The notes beneath the pieces were generated by a model. The model saw only the letters and a list, made by a program, of their open reading frames with translations. It ran no database searches and was not told where the DNA came from. Below, piece by piece: positions 9,146 to 19,319 of a stretch of DNA of 64,000 bases. How positions within the stretch are numbered: position 1 is the stretch's first letter; every line of letters begins with the position of its first letter. The DNA comes from Inhella crocodyli. Lineage in GTDB: Bacteria; Pseudomonadota; Gammaproteobacteria; Burkholderiales; Burkholderiaceae_C. A program made the position numbers and the translations under genes. The DNA is taken from NCBI RefSeq assembly GCF_004004565.1, contig NZ_SACM01000003.1:124001-188000 (forward strand), given 5' to 3'.

Positions 9146-10828
9146 TCACAGGCCGCGCAGCGCCTGGACGAAACCGGGCTGGGCGCGGTGCTCCAACTTC
9201 AGCCAGGCCAGCCACAGGCGGCCGGCCTCGGGGGAGAGGCGGCCCAGGGTCTCGCGCACCAGGGCCAGCGCGCCCTCGAAGGGGGCGCGCGCTTGGCGCA
9301 GCTCATCGGCCAGCAGGCGCTTGAGCCAGTCGGCGGCCACGGCGTCGTGCTCGGCCGGCAGCTCGCCCACCCAGCGGCGCAAGGCCCCGGCGGGCACGGC
9401 GCGAGGCGTCGCCAACCAGGCCAGGGCCTCGTCGACGCGGCCCTCGCTGCGCCACAGGTCCAGGCGCAGGCCGGCCAGGGTCTCGGCGGTGAAGCCGGGG
9501 GCGGCATCCAGCGCCGCCCAGCAGCGCTCGCGCTCGCGCGCCACGTCGGCCCCGGCATTGGCCGCCGCCTGCAGCAGCGCGTGGTAGCCGGCCACGCTGG
9601 GCGCGCGCTCGAAGGCGCTGCGGCGCAGGGCCAGCACCTCGGCGTCCCAGCCGTCGCGTTCGTACACGGCCACCAAGGCGGCTTCCAGGCCCGCGTGCCA
9701 AGGGTGCGCGCGGTGGGCCTGCTCGGCGGCCTGGACGGCCTCGCGCTGCCGGCCCCAGCGCTGCAGGGCCTGCACCAGGGCCAGGTGGTCGTCGGCGCTG
9801 CGCAGGTCCTCGCGCAGCAGCGCCAGTTCGCCCGGCCCATCGCCCGTGGCCTGCAGGTGGGCGCGCCAGGCTTGCTTGGCGGCGGCGCGCTCGTCAGGGT
9901 CGGCCTCGGGGTCGTCACGCCGCGTCGCCCAGCGCTCGGCCAGGCGCTGGCCCCAGCGGGCCACGGCCTCGGGCGACAAGGCGGCGAGCACGGCCGCGCG
10001 GTCGACCACGCCCTCGGCGTCGTCGACCGCGAGCGCGTCCGCGGCCGCGGCGCACTCGGCGGGCGACCAGCCGGACGCCGGCAAGGCCTGACACCAGCGG
10101 GCCACCAAGGCCCGCATCAGGTCGTCGGCCTGCCCCTGGGCGTCGCCCACCCGGCGCGCGCTGCGGCGCAGCCGGGCCAGGGCCCAGGCGCAGGCCTGCA
10201 CGGCCAAGGCGGGGCGCTCGCTCAGCCAGCCGTCGACCAAGCCCAGCACGCCCTGCGCGCGGCGCAGGTGCGCCGGCCAGGTGCGGGCGCGCAAGCCCCC
10301 GGCCGGCGCGGCCAAAAAGGCGGCCACGGCGCGGCGCGCGGCCGCGGTGTCGCTGGCGGGGGCCGCCAGGGCCGCCCAGGCCTGCAAGTTGCGGCGCAGA
10401 CCGGGGTCCACGGCCGCCCAGTCCAACAGCCGCTGGGCCAGGGCCTCGGGCGGCTGGGCGCGCACGAAGGCGGCCCAGGCCGGCTCGCGTTCGGGCGGGG
10501 CGATGGGCGGCGCCGCCACGGCCTCGCCCAAGGCCGCCCGCCACACCATGGCCACGGCCGCCGCGTGCTTGCAGGGGTGGCCGCTGCGGGCGTGCGGGCA
10601 GTCGCACTGGGCGCGCAGGCGCACCCCGGGGGCGTGGGTGAGGCGCACGGCGTAGGCCCGGCTGCCTTGGACCGTCGCTGTCACGGCCTGCGTCGCGCCT
10701 TCGTGCGCGGCGCTCAAGGGCCCCACGGCGCGGGCCAGCACCGCGGGCGGCCAGTCCCGCGCCAGGGCGTCGTTGCTCAGGGCCTCCAGCAGGGTGCGGT
10801 CGGCCCCCTGCCGCGCGGCCTCACGCAC
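9146..10828 (-). CDS. SWIM zinc-finger protein
   Basis: The 560-residue product carries a SWIM zinc finger of the pattern C-x-C-x8-C-x-H near the N-terminus (Cys75, Cys77, Cys86, His88; [14 protein letters not shown]). A long, Ala/Arg-rich helical C-terminal region follows, with TPR-like stretches such as [23 protein letters not shown] domains bind DNA or protein partners; this stand-alone bacterial form has no settled function. The start is a GTG lying inside the end of the DUF3667 gene (8-nt overlap), so translation is probably coupled to it. I see no helicase motifs, although SWIM domains are often found beside SNF2 helicases. Confidence 0.8.
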   Translation of the reverse strand: MREAARQGADRTLLEALSNDALARDWPPAVLARAVGPLSAAHEGATQAVTATVQGSRAYAVRLTHAPGVRLRAQCDCPHARSGHPCKHAAAVAMVWRAALGEAVAAPPIAPPEREPAWAAFVRAQPPEALAQRLLDWAAVDPGLRRNLQAWAALAAPASDTAAARRAVAAFLAAPAGGLRARTWPAHLRRAQGVLGLVDGWLSERPALAVQACAWALARLRRSARRVGDAQGQADDLMRALVARWCQALPASGWSPAECAAAADALAVDDAEGVVDRAAVLAALSPEAVARWGQRLAERWATRRDDPEADPDERAAAKQAWRAHLQATGDGPGELALLREDLRSADDHLALVQALQRWGRQREAVQAAEQAHRAHPWHAGLEAALVAVYERDGWDAEVLALRRSAFERAPSVAGYHALLQAAANAGADVARERERCWAALDAAPGFTAETLAGLRLDLWRSEGRVDEALAWLATPRAVPAGALRRWVGELPAEHDAVAADWLKRLLADELRQARAPFEGALALVRETLGRLSPEAGRLWLAWLKLEHRAQPGFVQALRGL

Positions 10829-11765
10829 TCATGGCCCCAAGCGCGAGCACGGTCAACATCCCCAGACCCAGCAAGATCCAGTGCAGCACGACCAGCACCG
10901 TTGCGCGCAGCAGCACCGTGGGCCAGCGCCCACCGTAGACCCGGCGCAGGGCGATCAGCGGGTACAGGTTGGACCAAGCCCAGACCCCGAAGCCCACGAC
11001 GGCCGAGGGGATCAGCGCCAGCAGCAGGCAGCCGTACCAAAAGGCGTGCAGGTGCATGGCGAACACGAAGTGCTCGCCGTAGGTGCGCCGGCGCCCCCAG
11101 GTGACCAGCGCGAGCAGGCCGGCGTAAAACGGAATGGACGCCAGCACCGCGTAGGGCGCCATGCCCATCACCGAGGCCCAGAGCTTCTTGTTGAAGGCTT
11201 CGGGCTCCTTGCGGTAGTGCTCCCACACCCGCTGGGCGCGCTCCTGCATCCAGGCCGGGGTGCCGTCGAAGCGGGCCTGCGGCTCGTCGGCCTCGATGGG
11301 TTCGGACGCCGCCGACGCCGCACGGGCGGCTTGGATCGCCGACGCCGCAGGCTTGGGCGGCACGCTGGGCACCGGGCCCGAGGCCGCGGACCAGGGCGCG
11401 TCGGCCTCGATGGCCGCCCGCTCCTTGGGGTCCAGTTGCACCATGTCGGTCGGCGACACGGACAGCTTGAGCAGCAGGAAGAACACCAAGCCCAGGGTCA
11501 GCACCAAGCGCAGGGGCAGCACGTAGCGGCGGCGCCGGCCCGCCAGGTACTCCAGCGTCAGGAAGCCCGGGCGGGCCATCAGGCCCCACAGGCTCTTCCA
11601 CAGCACGCCCTCGGCGGCCACGTAGTGGGCGATCCACTCGTGCACGAACTCCCACAGCGTGGGTGGGTGGTTTTGGGCGTGCTGCCCACACTGGCTGCAG
11701 TAGTGGTCCCAGGGCGCGAGGCGGTGGTCGCAGTTGGGGCAGTGGCTGGGGGGCGTGTCGCTCAT
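10821..11765 (-). CDS. DUF3667 zinc-ribbon membrane protein
   Basis: The 314-residue product begins with a zinc ribbon of four cysteines (Cys9, Cys12, Cys23, Cys26; CPNC and CSQC), the hallmark of DUF3667. After it come EFVHEWIAHYVAAEGVLWKSL and several hydrophobic segments: one near residues 95-115 (RLVLTLGLVFFLLLKL), two to three in the middle (YAVLASIPFYAGLLALVTW) and one at the C-terminus. A charged, Ala/Pro-rich stretch between the first and second membrane segments is probably a soluble loop. Function is unknown. It overlaps the SWIM gene by 8 nt and lies downstream of the fba terminator. Confidence 0.8.
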   Translation of the reverse strand: MSDTPPSHCPNCDHRLAPWDHYCSQCGQHAQNHPPTLWEFVHEWIAHYVAAEGVLWKSLWGLMARPGFLTLEYLAGRRRRYVLPLRLVLTLGLVFFLLLKLSVSPTDMVQLDPKERAAIEADAPWSAASGPVPSVPPKPAASAIQAARAASAASEPIEADEPQARFDGTPAWMQERAQRVWEHYRKEPEAFNKKLWASVMGMAPYAVLASIPFYAGLLALVTWGRRRTYGEHFVFAMHLHAFWYGCLLLALIPSAVVGFGVWAWSNLYPLIALRRVYGGRWPTVLLRATVLVVLHWILLGLGMLTVLALGAMSA

Positions 11766-11786
11766 GGCAGGGCGTTCGGAAAGCAA

Positions 11787-11810
11787 CACGGCGGCCCAAG
11801 GGCCGCCGTG
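11787..11810 (-). terminator. Terminator hairpin after fba
   Basis: A perfect 11-bp stem (CACGGCGGCCC pairing with GGGCCGCCGTG) with an AA loop. On the minus strand it is followed by a moderately T-rich stretch (TTGCTTTCC), which fits a terminator for fba. Confidence 0.65.
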
Positions 11811-11838
11811 CGTCAAGCGTCAGGGGCGCTGAAGTGTC

Positions 11839-12903
11839 TCAGTTCACCTGCTGGGCCAGCTCGCCCTTGGCATACGCCGCGGCCATGTCCACGAGGGTGC
11901 GCGGCTTCTGGGCGCGGCCTTGGCCTTCGCAGCCGAACTCCAGGTAGCGCTGCTTGCAAATGGCCTGCGCCGCGGCGCGGGCGGGCTTGAGCCACTCGCG
12001 GGCGTCGAACTTGTCGGGGTTCTCGGCCAGGAACTTGCGCACCGCACCCGTCATCGCCAGGCGGATGTCGGTGTCGATGTTGATCTTGCGCACGCCGTGC
12101 TTGATGGCCTCTTGGATCTCCTCGACGGGCACGCCGTAGGTCTCCTTCATCTGGCCGCCGTACTGGTTGATGATGGCCAGCAGCTCTTGCGGCACCGACG
12201 AGGAGCCGTGCATCACCAGGTGGGTATTGGGGATGCGGGCGTGGATCTCTTTCACGCGGCCGATGGCCAAGATGTCGCCCGTGGGCTTGCGGCTGAACTT
12301 GTAGGCGCCGTGGCTGGTGCCGATGGCGATGGCCAGCGCGTCCAGTTGGGTGGCCTTGACGAACTGCGCCGCCTCTTCGGGGTCGGTCAGCATCTGGTCG
12401 TGGCTGAGCTTGCCCTCGGCGCCGATGCCGTCTTCCTCGCCAGCGTCGCCGGTTTCCAGGTTGCCCAGGCAGCCCAGCTCGCCCTCGACCGACACGCCCA
12501 CGCGGTGCGCCATCTCGACCACGGTGCGCGTGACTTCCACGTTGTACGCAAAGTCCGCCGGCGTCTTGCCGTCGTCGCGCAGCGAACCGTCCATCATCAC
12601 GGAGCCGAAGCCCAGGTCGATGGCGCCTTGGCACACCTTGGGGCTGGTGCCGTGGTCCTGGTGCATCACCAGCGGGATGTGCGGGTAGGCCTCGGTGGCG
12701 GCCTGGATCAGGTGCTTGATGAAGGGCTCGCCCGCGTACTTGCGCGCCCCGGCGCTGGCCTGCAGGATGACCGGCGCGCCCACCTCGTCGGCCGCGGCCA
12801 TGACGGCCTGCACCTGCTCCAAGTTGTTGACGTTGAAGGCAGGAATGCCGTAACCGTGCTCGGCGGCGTGGTCGAGCAACTGGCGCATCGAGACGAGTGC
12901 CAT
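11839..12903 (-). CDS. fba: Fructose-bisphosphate aldolase class II, CbbA type
   Basis: Zinc-dependent aldolase of glycolysis/gluconeogenesis and, in autotrophs, the Calvin cycle (fructose 1,6-bisphosphate to GAP and DHAP). The 354-residue product contains [19 protein letters not shown] near the start, [19 protein letters not shown] with zinc-binding histidine, [24 protein letters not shown] and [14 protein letters not shown], matching the proteobacterial CbbA/Fba class IIB group. The start ATG gives the usual [19 protein letters not shown]. It is a single-gene unit with its own terminator and an upstream TAGAATCCCG box shared with the transketolase promoter region. Confidence 0.96.
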   Translation of the reverse strand: MALVSMRQLLDHAAEHGYGIPAFNVNNLEQVQAVMAAADEVGAPVILQASAGARKYAGEPFIKHLIQAATEAYPHIPLVMHQDHGTSPKVCQGAIDLGFGSVMMDGSLRDDGKTPADFAYNVEVTRTVVEMAHRVGVSVEGELGCLGNLETGDAGEEDGIGAEGKLSHDQMLTDPEEAAQFVKATQLDALAIAIGTSHGAYKFSRKPTGDILAIGRVKEIHARIPNTHLVMHGSSSVPQELLAIINQYGGQMKETYGVPVEEIQEAIKHGVRKINIDTDIRLAMTGAVRKFLAENPDKFDAREWLKPARAAAQAICKQRYLEFGCEGQGRAQKPRTLVDMAAAYAKGELAQQVN

Positions 12904-12966
12904 GGGAAACCTCAGCGGGGAGTTGAAAAGACTTTCCAGGCGCGATGTAACCGCGCCGTAACTGCT

Positions 12967-12976
12967 CGGGATTCTA
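12967..12976 (-). promoter_or_regulatory. Putative -10 element of fba
   Basis: TAGAATCCCG on the minus strand, about 65 bp before the fba ATG. The same ten bases occur before the transketolase gene. TAGAAT fits a sigma-70 -10 box, but no convincing -35 is visible. Confidence 0.3.
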
Positions 12977-13102
12977 CGGAGGCCACTCTGCCGCCATTCC
13001 CCCACGGTCGGGGTGGAACTGCGGCGTCTGGCCCACGAATTACGCGGTGTTTCAGGACTTCGTCAGCGTTTGCGGGGCGGGCGCCGTTCCTAGACTGGAA
13101 CC

Positions 13103-13672
13103 ATGTCCGTGAACCGCCGCCGCCTCGTCCTGCTGTTGCCCGCGCTGGCCGCCTTGGGCGCCTGCAGCGCGCCCGTGCGCAGCCCCGCCCCCGTGGGCGT
13201 GCGCCAGGTGCTGCAGTGGCAAAGCTGGGTGGACCCCAAGCTCCAAGGCCAGATCGCGCTCGGCCAGGTCACGGGCGGCGACGCCCCGGCCACGGGCATG
13301 CTCAAGAAGACCTTGGCCTGGTTCTGGGGCACCCCGGCCGACACCGCCGTGCTGAGCGACGGCCTGGAAGACCAGCTGCGGGCCCTGAGCCTGCTGGCTG
13401 CGCTGCCCGGCCAAGGGCGTTTCGCGCTCGACGCCAAGCTGCTGCAACTCGACGCCGGCGGCTTGGTGCTGGGCGCCGAGGCGCAGTCCCAAGTGCTCTA
13501 CACCCTGCGCGAGGGCGACAAGGTCGTCTACCAGCGCCGTGTGCGCGCCCAGGCCCAGACCGGTTGGGGCGACCACGTCCTGGGCAGCGACCGCCAGCGC
13601 TTGGCGAAAGAAGCCGCGATCAAGGAGAGCCTGCGGCTCTTGGCACTGGACTTGGTGACGCTGCGGGTTTGA
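13103..13672 (+). CDS. Small lipoprotein of unknown function
   Basis: The 189-residue product has a clear lipoprotein signal: basic MSVNRRR, a hydrophobic core and the lipobox LGAC with Cys at about residue 22. The mature part contains QWQSWVDPKLQGQIALGQV, an AWFWGTP segment and LLQLDAGGLVLGAEAQSQVLYTL, which look like beta strands of a small periplasmic domain. The pattern recalls lipoproteins that bind or transport small ligands, but I cannot assign a family. It is monocistronic, divergent from fba and convergent with ubiH across 12 bp. Confidence 0.7.
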   Translation: MSVNRRRLVLLLPALAALGACSAPVRSPAPVGVRQVLQWQSWVDPKLQGQIALGQVTGGDAPATGMLKKTLAWFWGTPADTAVLSDGLEDQLRALSLLAALPGQGRFALDAKLLQLDAGGLVLGAEAQSQVLYTLREGDKVVYQRRVRAQAQTGWGDHVLGSDRQRLAKEAAIKESLRLLALDLVTLRV

Positions 13673-13687
13673 GACCCTGGCGGGTCA
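13670..13687. terminator. Short hairpin between convergent stop codons
   Basis: GACCC TGGC GGGTC (13673-13686) forms a 5-bp stem in the 12-bp gap between the lipoprotein stop and the ubiH stop. It may act as a weak bidirectional terminator; there is no U-run. Confidence 0.3.
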
Positions 13688-14860
13688 CCGCCACCCAAAC
13701 ATCATCTGCCGCGCCAAGGCCTGCCGCAGCGGCGGCAGGTGCTGCAGGGCGCGCAGGCCCAGCTCGCGCAGGCCGGTGGCGAGGGGCAAGTCGACGGCAA
13801 ACCCACGGGCGAAGAGGTCGGTGGCGCCCATCAGCATCCAGCGGTCGGGCGTGCGCTGGCGCTGGAAGCGGGCCAGGCCCTCGTCCAGGCCCGCGGCGTC
13901 ACGCAGCGCGCGGGCCAGGGAGACGGCGTCGCGCAGGCCCAGGTTCAGGCCTTGGCCGGCCACGGGATGCAAGGTTTGCGATGCGTTGCCGATGCGCACC
14001 ACCCGGCCCTGCACCTGCTGGCGCTCGGCGTTCAGGCCCAGCGGAAAGGCCTTGAGCGGGCCGATGCCGGTGAGGTCCTGCGCCTCGGGCGGGAACAGGC
14101 TGCGCAGCGCGGTCAGGCGTTGGCCGTCGTCCAGCGCGGCCACCGGGTCGTCGGTGCTGGCCACGCACCAGACCAAAGCGGCACGCCGGCCCTGCGCATC
14201 GTCAGGCAAGGGCAGCAGCGCGAGCGGGCCGCTGCGGGTGAAGCGCTCCACCGCCAGCCCGCGCGGCACGCCGGGGCCCAGGCGCAGCTCGCCCACCCAG
14301 GCGGTTTGGCCGTAGTCGCGGCGCAGTTCGCGCCCGGCTTGGTCGGCAAAGAGGCCCCCTTCGGCCAGCACGACGAGGTCGAAGGCCTCAGCCACGCCGG
14401 CGTCCAGCTCCACGCGGCCGTCGCCCAAGGGCTTGAGGCCCGAGGCGCGCTGGCCGAACTGATGGCGCAGGCGCTGCGGCGCTGCGGCCTGCTGATGCAG
14501 CCAAGCGCTTTGCAGCGCGCCGAGCACGCTGCCGTACGCGAGCACGGCACCCAGCAGGGGCGCGCGCATCTCGGCCGCCGTCAGGCGCAGTTCGGCCGCA
14601 CCGGGCGGCACCTGGCTGACGCTGATGGTGGTGATGGGCTCGGCCTGCTCGGCCGGCCAGGCCTGCAGGCGCTGCAGCAGCTGCACGCTGCCCAGGCCCA
14701 GGGCCAGGGTGCGGGCGTCGCGGGTGAGGTCGGCGTCCAGCGGACGGGCGTCGAACACGGAAACCGCCGCCCTCGGCAGGGCTTGGGCCAAAAGTTGAGC
14801 GGCGCACAGGCCCACGGGGCCGGCGCCGACCACGGCGATGGAAGGGGAAGGCACACTCAC
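13685..14860 (-). CDS. UbiH/UbiF/VisC-family FAD-dependent hydroxylase
   Basis: Flavoprotein monooxygenase of the ubiquinone-biosynthesis hydroxylase family, acting on a prenylated ring at the inner-membrane face. The 391-residue product has the FAD-binding Rossmann start [20 protein letters not shown], an acidic strand end (VSVFDARPL), a central region around [15 protein letters not shown] and the C-terminal FAD motif [20 protein letters not shown] (about residues 291-310), diagnostic for UbiH-like enzymes. Which ring position it hydroxylates (UbiH, UbiF or UbiI type) cannot be told from sequence alone. It is divergent from the aldo/keto reductase gene across 32 bp. Confidence 0.85.
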   Translation of the reverse strand: MSVPSPSIAVVGAGPVGLCAAQLLAQALPRAAVSVFDARPLDADLTRDARTLALGLGSVQLLQRLQAWPAEQAEPITTISVSQVPPGAAELRLTAAEMRAPLLGAVLAYGSVLGALQSAWLHQQAAAPQRLRHQFGQRASGLKPLGDGRVELDAGVAEAFDLVVLAEGGLFADQAGRELRRDYGQTAWVGELRLGPGVPRGLAVERFTRSGPLALLPLPDDAQGRRAALVWCVASTDDPVAALDDGQRLTALRSLFPPEAQDLTGIGPLKAFPLGLNAERQQVQGRVVRIGNASQTLHPVAGQGLNLGLRDAVSLARALRDAAGLDEGLARFQRQRTPDRWMLMGATDLFARGFAVDLPLATGLRELGLRALQHLPPLRQALARQMMFGWR

Positions 14861-14892
14861 CCTCCCATCGTACGGACCCGCCCTTCCTCCCC

Positions 14893-15873
14893 ATGCACTA
14901 CAACCGCCTTGGCCGCGCTGGCCTGCAAGTCTCTGCCCTGTCCTTGGGCTCTTGGGTCACGTACCACAACCAGGTGGACGTGGACGCCGCCGTGGAGCTG
15001 ATGGCCGCCGCCTTCGACGCCGGCGTGAACTTCTTCGACAACGCCGAGGTCTACGCCAAAGGCCAAAGCGAGGTGGTCATGGGCGAGGCGCTCAAGCGCC
15101 TGGGCTGGCCGCGCCTGAACTACATCGTCAGCACCAAGTTCTTCTGGGGCTTGGAGCGCGACGGCAACACCGTGAACCGCAAGGACACGCTGAACCGCAA
15201 GTACCTGATGCAGGCCATGGACGGCAGCCTGAAGCGCTTCGGCTTGGACTTCATCGACCTGATTTACTGCCACCGCCCCGACCCGCACACGCCCATCGAA
15301 GAAACCGTGTGGGCCATGCACAACCTGATCGAGCAGGGCAAAGCGCTGTACTGGGGCACCAGCGAATGGCCGGCGGCCGACATCCGTGCCGCCTACGAGA
15401 TCGCCGAGCGCCACCACCTGCACAAGCCGCTGATGGAGCAGCCGCAGTACCACCTGCTGCACCGCAGCCGCGTGGAGCAGGAGTACGCCCGGCTGTACGA
15501 GGAAATCGGCCTGGGCCTGACCACCTGGAGCCCGCTGGCCAGCGGCCTGCTGACGGGCAAGTACCGCGAGGGCGTGCCGGCCGGCAGCCGCGGCGCGATG
15601 GAGAACATGGCCTTCTTGCGCGACGGCCTGCTGGACGCGCAGCGCAACGCCGCCGTGGCGCAGCTGCTGCCCATCGCCGCCGAGTTGGGCGGCAGCGTGG
15701 CGCAGTTGGCCATCGCCTGGTTGACGATGAACCCGCGGGTGTCCACGGTCATCCTGGGCGCCAGCAAGCGCACGCAGTTGGACGAGAACCTGGGCGCCTT
15801 GGCCTTGCGCGACAAGCTGACGCCCGAGGTGATGGCGCGCATCGACGCGATCACGAAGCCGCTGGCGGCTTGA
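14893..15873 (+). CDS. Aldo/keto reductase, Kv-beta-subunit-like (AKR6/AKR14 type)
   Basis: NADPH-dependent aldo/keto reductase with a TIM-barrel fold. The 326-residue product has the catalytic tetrad in context: Asp in [13 protein letters not shown] with the Tyr four residues on, Lys in IVSTKFFWG and His in [14 protein letters not shown]-terminal [17 protein letters not shown] cofactor-binding segment follows. Features such as [21 protein letters not shown] resemble the voltage-gated K+ channel beta-subunit group, which in bacteria reduces methylglyoxal and other aldehydes. The physiological substrate is unknown. The 3' end overlaps the convergent diguanylate cyclase gene by 23 bp, and a 7-bp stem (15856-15871) lies within the overlap. 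Confidence 0.9.
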   Translation: MHYNRLGRAGLQVSALSLGSWVTYHNQVDVDAAVELMAAAFDAGVNFFDNAEVYAKGQSEVVMGEALKRLGWPRLNYIVSTKFFWGLERDGNTVNRKDTLNRKYLMQAMDGSLKRFGLDFIDLIYCHRPDPHTPIEETVWAMHNLIEQGKALYWGTSEWPAADIRAAYEIAERHHLHKPLMEQPQYHLLHRSRVEQEYARLYEEIGLGLTTWSPLASGLLTGKYREGVPAGSRGAMENMAFLRDGLLDAQRNAAVAQLLPIAAELGGSVAQLAIAWLTMNPRVSTVILGASKRTQLDENLGALALRDKLTPEVMARIDAITKPLAA

Positions 15874-17032
15874 GCGCTTCCGGCAGGGGGCGCACGCAGT
15901 TGCGCCCCGCCGCTTTGGCGGCGTAGAGGGCCTGGTCGGCCTGGCGGCACAGGGCCTCCAGGTCGGTCGCCTCGGTGCTGTGGGCCACGCCCAGGCTGGC
16001 CGTCAGGGTGCAGGGGCGCCCGCCGTGCACGAAGCCCGCGGACGACAGCCTTTGGCGCAGGCGCTCGGCCAGCTCCAGGCCCCCGGCCATGGGCGTGGCC
16101 GGCAGCAGCAGGGCGAACTCCTCGCCCCCGTGGCGGGCCAAGGTGTCAACGCCCCGGCACCCCGCCTGCAAGACCCCGGCCGCATGGCGCAGGGCCGCAT
16201 CGCCCCCGGCGTGCCCCAGTTCGTCGTTGACGCGCTTGAAGTGGTCCAGGTCCAGCAGCAGCAGGCAAAAACCCACGCCCTGGCGCTCGGCGCGCGCCCA
16301 CTCCTGGGCCAGCAGGTGGTCGAACTGGCGCCGGTTGTAGAGCTGGGTCAGGTGGTCGCGCTCGGCGCGGTGGCGCAGCACCAGCAGCAAGCGCGTGAGC
16401 ACGCCCACCACCAGGCTGCCGTTGAGCAGCAGCGCCAGCACCACGAAGGCCCACAGGGTGCCCGAGGGGTCGCCGGCGGCGCCCGCGTGGGGGTCGGGCG
16501 AGGGACCGAGCAAGCGCCCCGCCATGACCAAGGCCGCCAGCGCGAAGGGGCTGGCCAGGGCCCAGGCCATGCGAGGACCGAACTCGCGCTGCGTGGCACG
16601 CCAGAGGTCGGCGGCCAAGCCGCTCAGCAGCCACGCGGCCGTGCAGGAGTACAGCCAAAAGTAGGCCATCACCGACCCAGCCCCCACCGGCAGACCGGCG
16701 TACACCAGCGCCACCAGGCCCAGGCCGAGCGCATCGCGCCGGGCCGTGGAGGGCCGCTTGAAGAGGGCCTGCACCCCGCCGCGCGCCAGCCAGAAGGCCG
16801 ACAGGCCGAGGACGTCGGCCACCGGCCAGGCGGCCAACGCGGGCACCGGGCCGGCCAGGGCGCTGCGCTGCAAGGTGAGCACGACGCTGGCCACCAGCAC
16901 CAGGTTGGCCGCGGCGAAGCGCCCTGACGCCGCCGACGCCACGCGCAGGGCTTGCCCCAAGAACAGCCACAGGCCCACGAAGCTGCCGGCCAGCAGGCCG
17001 ATCACCGCGAGCAAGGTGTCGTGGACGCCCAT
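15851..17032 (-). CDS. Membrane diguanylate cyclase (GGEEF, with I-site)
   Basis: Synthesises c-di-GMP from two GTP. The 393-residue product has about six hydrophobic segments over residues 1-215 (for example [20 protein letters not shown] and [20 protein letters not shown]), then a GGDEF domain from about residue 225. The active site reads HGGEEF, a functional variant. Exactly five residues upstream stands RGVD, matching the RxxD product-inhibition I-site. The [13 protein letters not shown] start and [22 protein letters not shown] metal/GTP segment are intact, so it should be active and feedback-inhibited. It follows the PAS-GGDEF gene by 13 nt and is probably cotranscribed with it and murU. 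Confidence 0.92.
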   Translation of the reverse strand: MGVHDTLLAVIGLLAGSFVGLWLFLGQALRVASAASGRFAAANLVLVASVVLTLQRSALAGPVPALAAWPVADVLGLSAFWLARGGVQALFKRPSTARRDALGLGLVALVYAGLPVGAGSVMAYFWLYSCTAAWLLSGLAADLWRATQREFGPRMAWALASPFALAALVMAGRLLGPSPDPHAGAAGDPSGTLWAFVVLALLLNGSLVVGVLTRLLLVLRHRAERDHLTQLYNRRQFDHLLAQEWARAERQGVGFCLLLLDLDHFKRVNDELGHAGGDAALRHAAGVLQAGCRGVDTLARHGGEEFALLLPATPMAGGLELAERLRQRLSSAGFVHGGRPCTLTASLGVAHSTEATDLEALCRQADQALYAAKAAGRNCVRPLPEALKPPAAS

Positions 17033-17045
17033 GGCGCAGGGCCGG

Positions 17046-19319
17046 CTAGCTGGCGCTCAGGCCGCCGCTGAGGGCCACGGCATCGCGGCCGGCGGCCTTG
17101 GCCCGGTACAGGGCCTCGTCGGCCCGGCGCAGCCAGGCGTCGGGCGCGTCACCCACATGGGGCACGGCCACGTGCACGCCGATCGACACGCTCAATCGGC
17201 CCAGCGGGGCGTCGCCATGCGGCAAGGCCCGCACGGCCAGCGCGGCGCGCAGCAGTTCGGCACGGTCCACCGCGGCCGCGGCGTCGCAATGCGGCAGCAG
17301 CATCACGAATTCCTCCCCCCCGTAGCGGGCCGCCATGTCGGTGTCCCGTCGGGCGGCATCCTGCATCATGGCCGCCACCGCCCGCAAGGCCTCGTCGCCG
17401 GCCTGGTGGCCGTGGCGGTCGTTGTAGCGCTTGAAATAGTCCACATCGATCATCAGAACCGCCAGGGGCGTTTGAGACCGGAGTGCGTTTTGCCATTGGT
17501 GCTGCAACTGCGCCATCAGCGCCCGGCGGTTGGCCAAGCCCGTCAGCTCGTCCACCCCCGTGAGTTGCTGCAGGCGGGCGTTGGCGGCGCGCAGCTCGGC
17601 CTCGGTGCGGCGCTGCTCGGTGACGTCGGTCATCACGCCCACGAAGAAGCGCTCGCCCGCGGCCTTGACCTCGCTCATGGCGGCTTGGAGCACCAGCGCC
17701 CGCCCGTCGCGGTGCCGCGCGTTCAACTGACGGCGGGTGCCCAGCCAGCTGGAGTCCTCGCCCCGCAGGTGGCGCCCCAGCTCCGCACGCAGCACCTTGG
17801 CGTCGTCCTCGGCCAGCACCAGCTGGCCGGGTTGGCCCAAGAGCTCGGCCTGGCTGTAGCCCAGCAAGGCTTCGGCGGCCGGGTTGGCGCTCAGGAAGCA
17901 GCCGCTCAAATCCATCGTGATGATGGCCGCGCCCGTGGTTTGGATCAGCGCCTCCAACTGCGCCTGGCTGGCCGCCAGGCGCGACTCCTGGCGCCCGATG
18001 GCGGTCACGTCCTGGCGCACAGTGACCACAAAGCCCTCGGGGGTGCGCGTCTCCTGCATCAGCACCTCGCGCCCGTCGGGCAAGCGCTGCAGCCGCGGTT
18101 CGGGCCGCTGGCCGTGCTGGGCCACGCGCTGCGCGATCCACTCCTCTTCGCGGCCCTGGGCCTCCACCGGCAAGCGGCCCAGGCGCTGCGACACCCGCAC
18201 GGCCTGCTCGAAGGTGCCGCCGATCAAGGCGTCGTAGTCCACATCCGGGTTCCAGCTGCGGAACAGGCGGTTGACGATGAGCAGCTTGCCCTGCGGGTCG
18301 TAAATCTCCAGGCCCACCGGCAGCGCGTCGACCGCGCGACGCAGCAACTGCTGCTCGCGCTCGGCCTGTGCCTTGGCCTGGGCCAGCAGGTGGCGGGCAC
18401 CCACCAGCTCGCTGACGTCTTGGCGCGTGGCCACGAGGTAGCCCGAGGGCGTGCGCTGCTCTTGCACCTGCAGCCAACGCCCCCCGGTTTCCATCAAGAA
18501 GGGCCGCCCCAGCTTGCCCCGCTGCGCCAGGCGCTCGGCCAGCCATTCCTGCACCCGGCCCACGGCCGCCGGGACGTAGCCGGCCTCGGCGCTGCGGCGG
18601 GCCAGGTCGGTGAACAGGACCCCCGGCTGTAAAAAGTCAGCGGTGCCGGGGTGCAATTCGCGCACGCGCTGGTTGCAGCGGATCAGGCGGTCGTCGGGTC
18701 CCCAGATCTCGAACCCCGCCGGGAAGGCCTCGAGGGCCTCCTCCAGCAGGGCCGAGGCGGCCCGCGCCGCGGTGCTGGCGTCGCGCAGCGCGTCCTCCTG
18801 CGCCACCCGGTCGGTCCAGTCGGTTCGCAGGCTGAGCGTGCCCCCGCCGGGCAAGCGGCGCTCGACGATGCGCAGCGTGCGGCCATCGGCCAGGCGCTGC
18901 AGGCGCGTGTCGCCGCCCGCGCGGTGCACGGCCAGGCGTTGGGCCACCCAGGCCCGCTCCTGCCCCGCGGGCAGCTCGGCCCGCCCGCTGGCGGCCACGT
19001 CACGCAACAAGGCCTCGTAGGTTTGGCCGAGGTACAGCAGGTCCCGCCACTCGGGGTATTGCGCCGTGAACGCGGGCGAAATCAGGGCCAGGCGGTCGTC
19101 GGCGTCGAACACCAGCACCGCCTCGTCCATGGCAAAGCTGGCCTCACTCCACAGGGCCTGGGCGCGGTTCGCGCGGCCTTCCCGCCAAGCCAGGACCGCG
19201 ACCCAAGGCACGCACAAGCCCAACGCGATGGCGGGGTCGAGGCCGCCCCAGCCCACCCCGACCACGAGCCCCGCCGTCAGCGCCAAGGCCGCCATGCCCC
19301 ACGCCGACGGCCGGCCCAT
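17046..19319 (-). CDS. Multi-PAS diguanylate cyclase (GGEEF, with I-site)
   Basis: The 757-residue product has an N-terminal membrane segment (about residues 5-45), then four PAS-like units starting near residues 65, 185, 320 and 455, and a C-terminal GGDEF domain from about residue 590. Units 2 and 3 look like duplicates: both end in a near-repeat ([19 protein letters not shown] and [19 protein letters not shown]). The active site reads YGGEEF and RDTD sits five residues before it, an RxxD I-site. [13 protein letters not shown] and [21 protein letters not shown] are complete. The start ATG shares one base with the murU stop (TGATG). The ligands of the PAS units are unknown. Confidence 0.9.
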
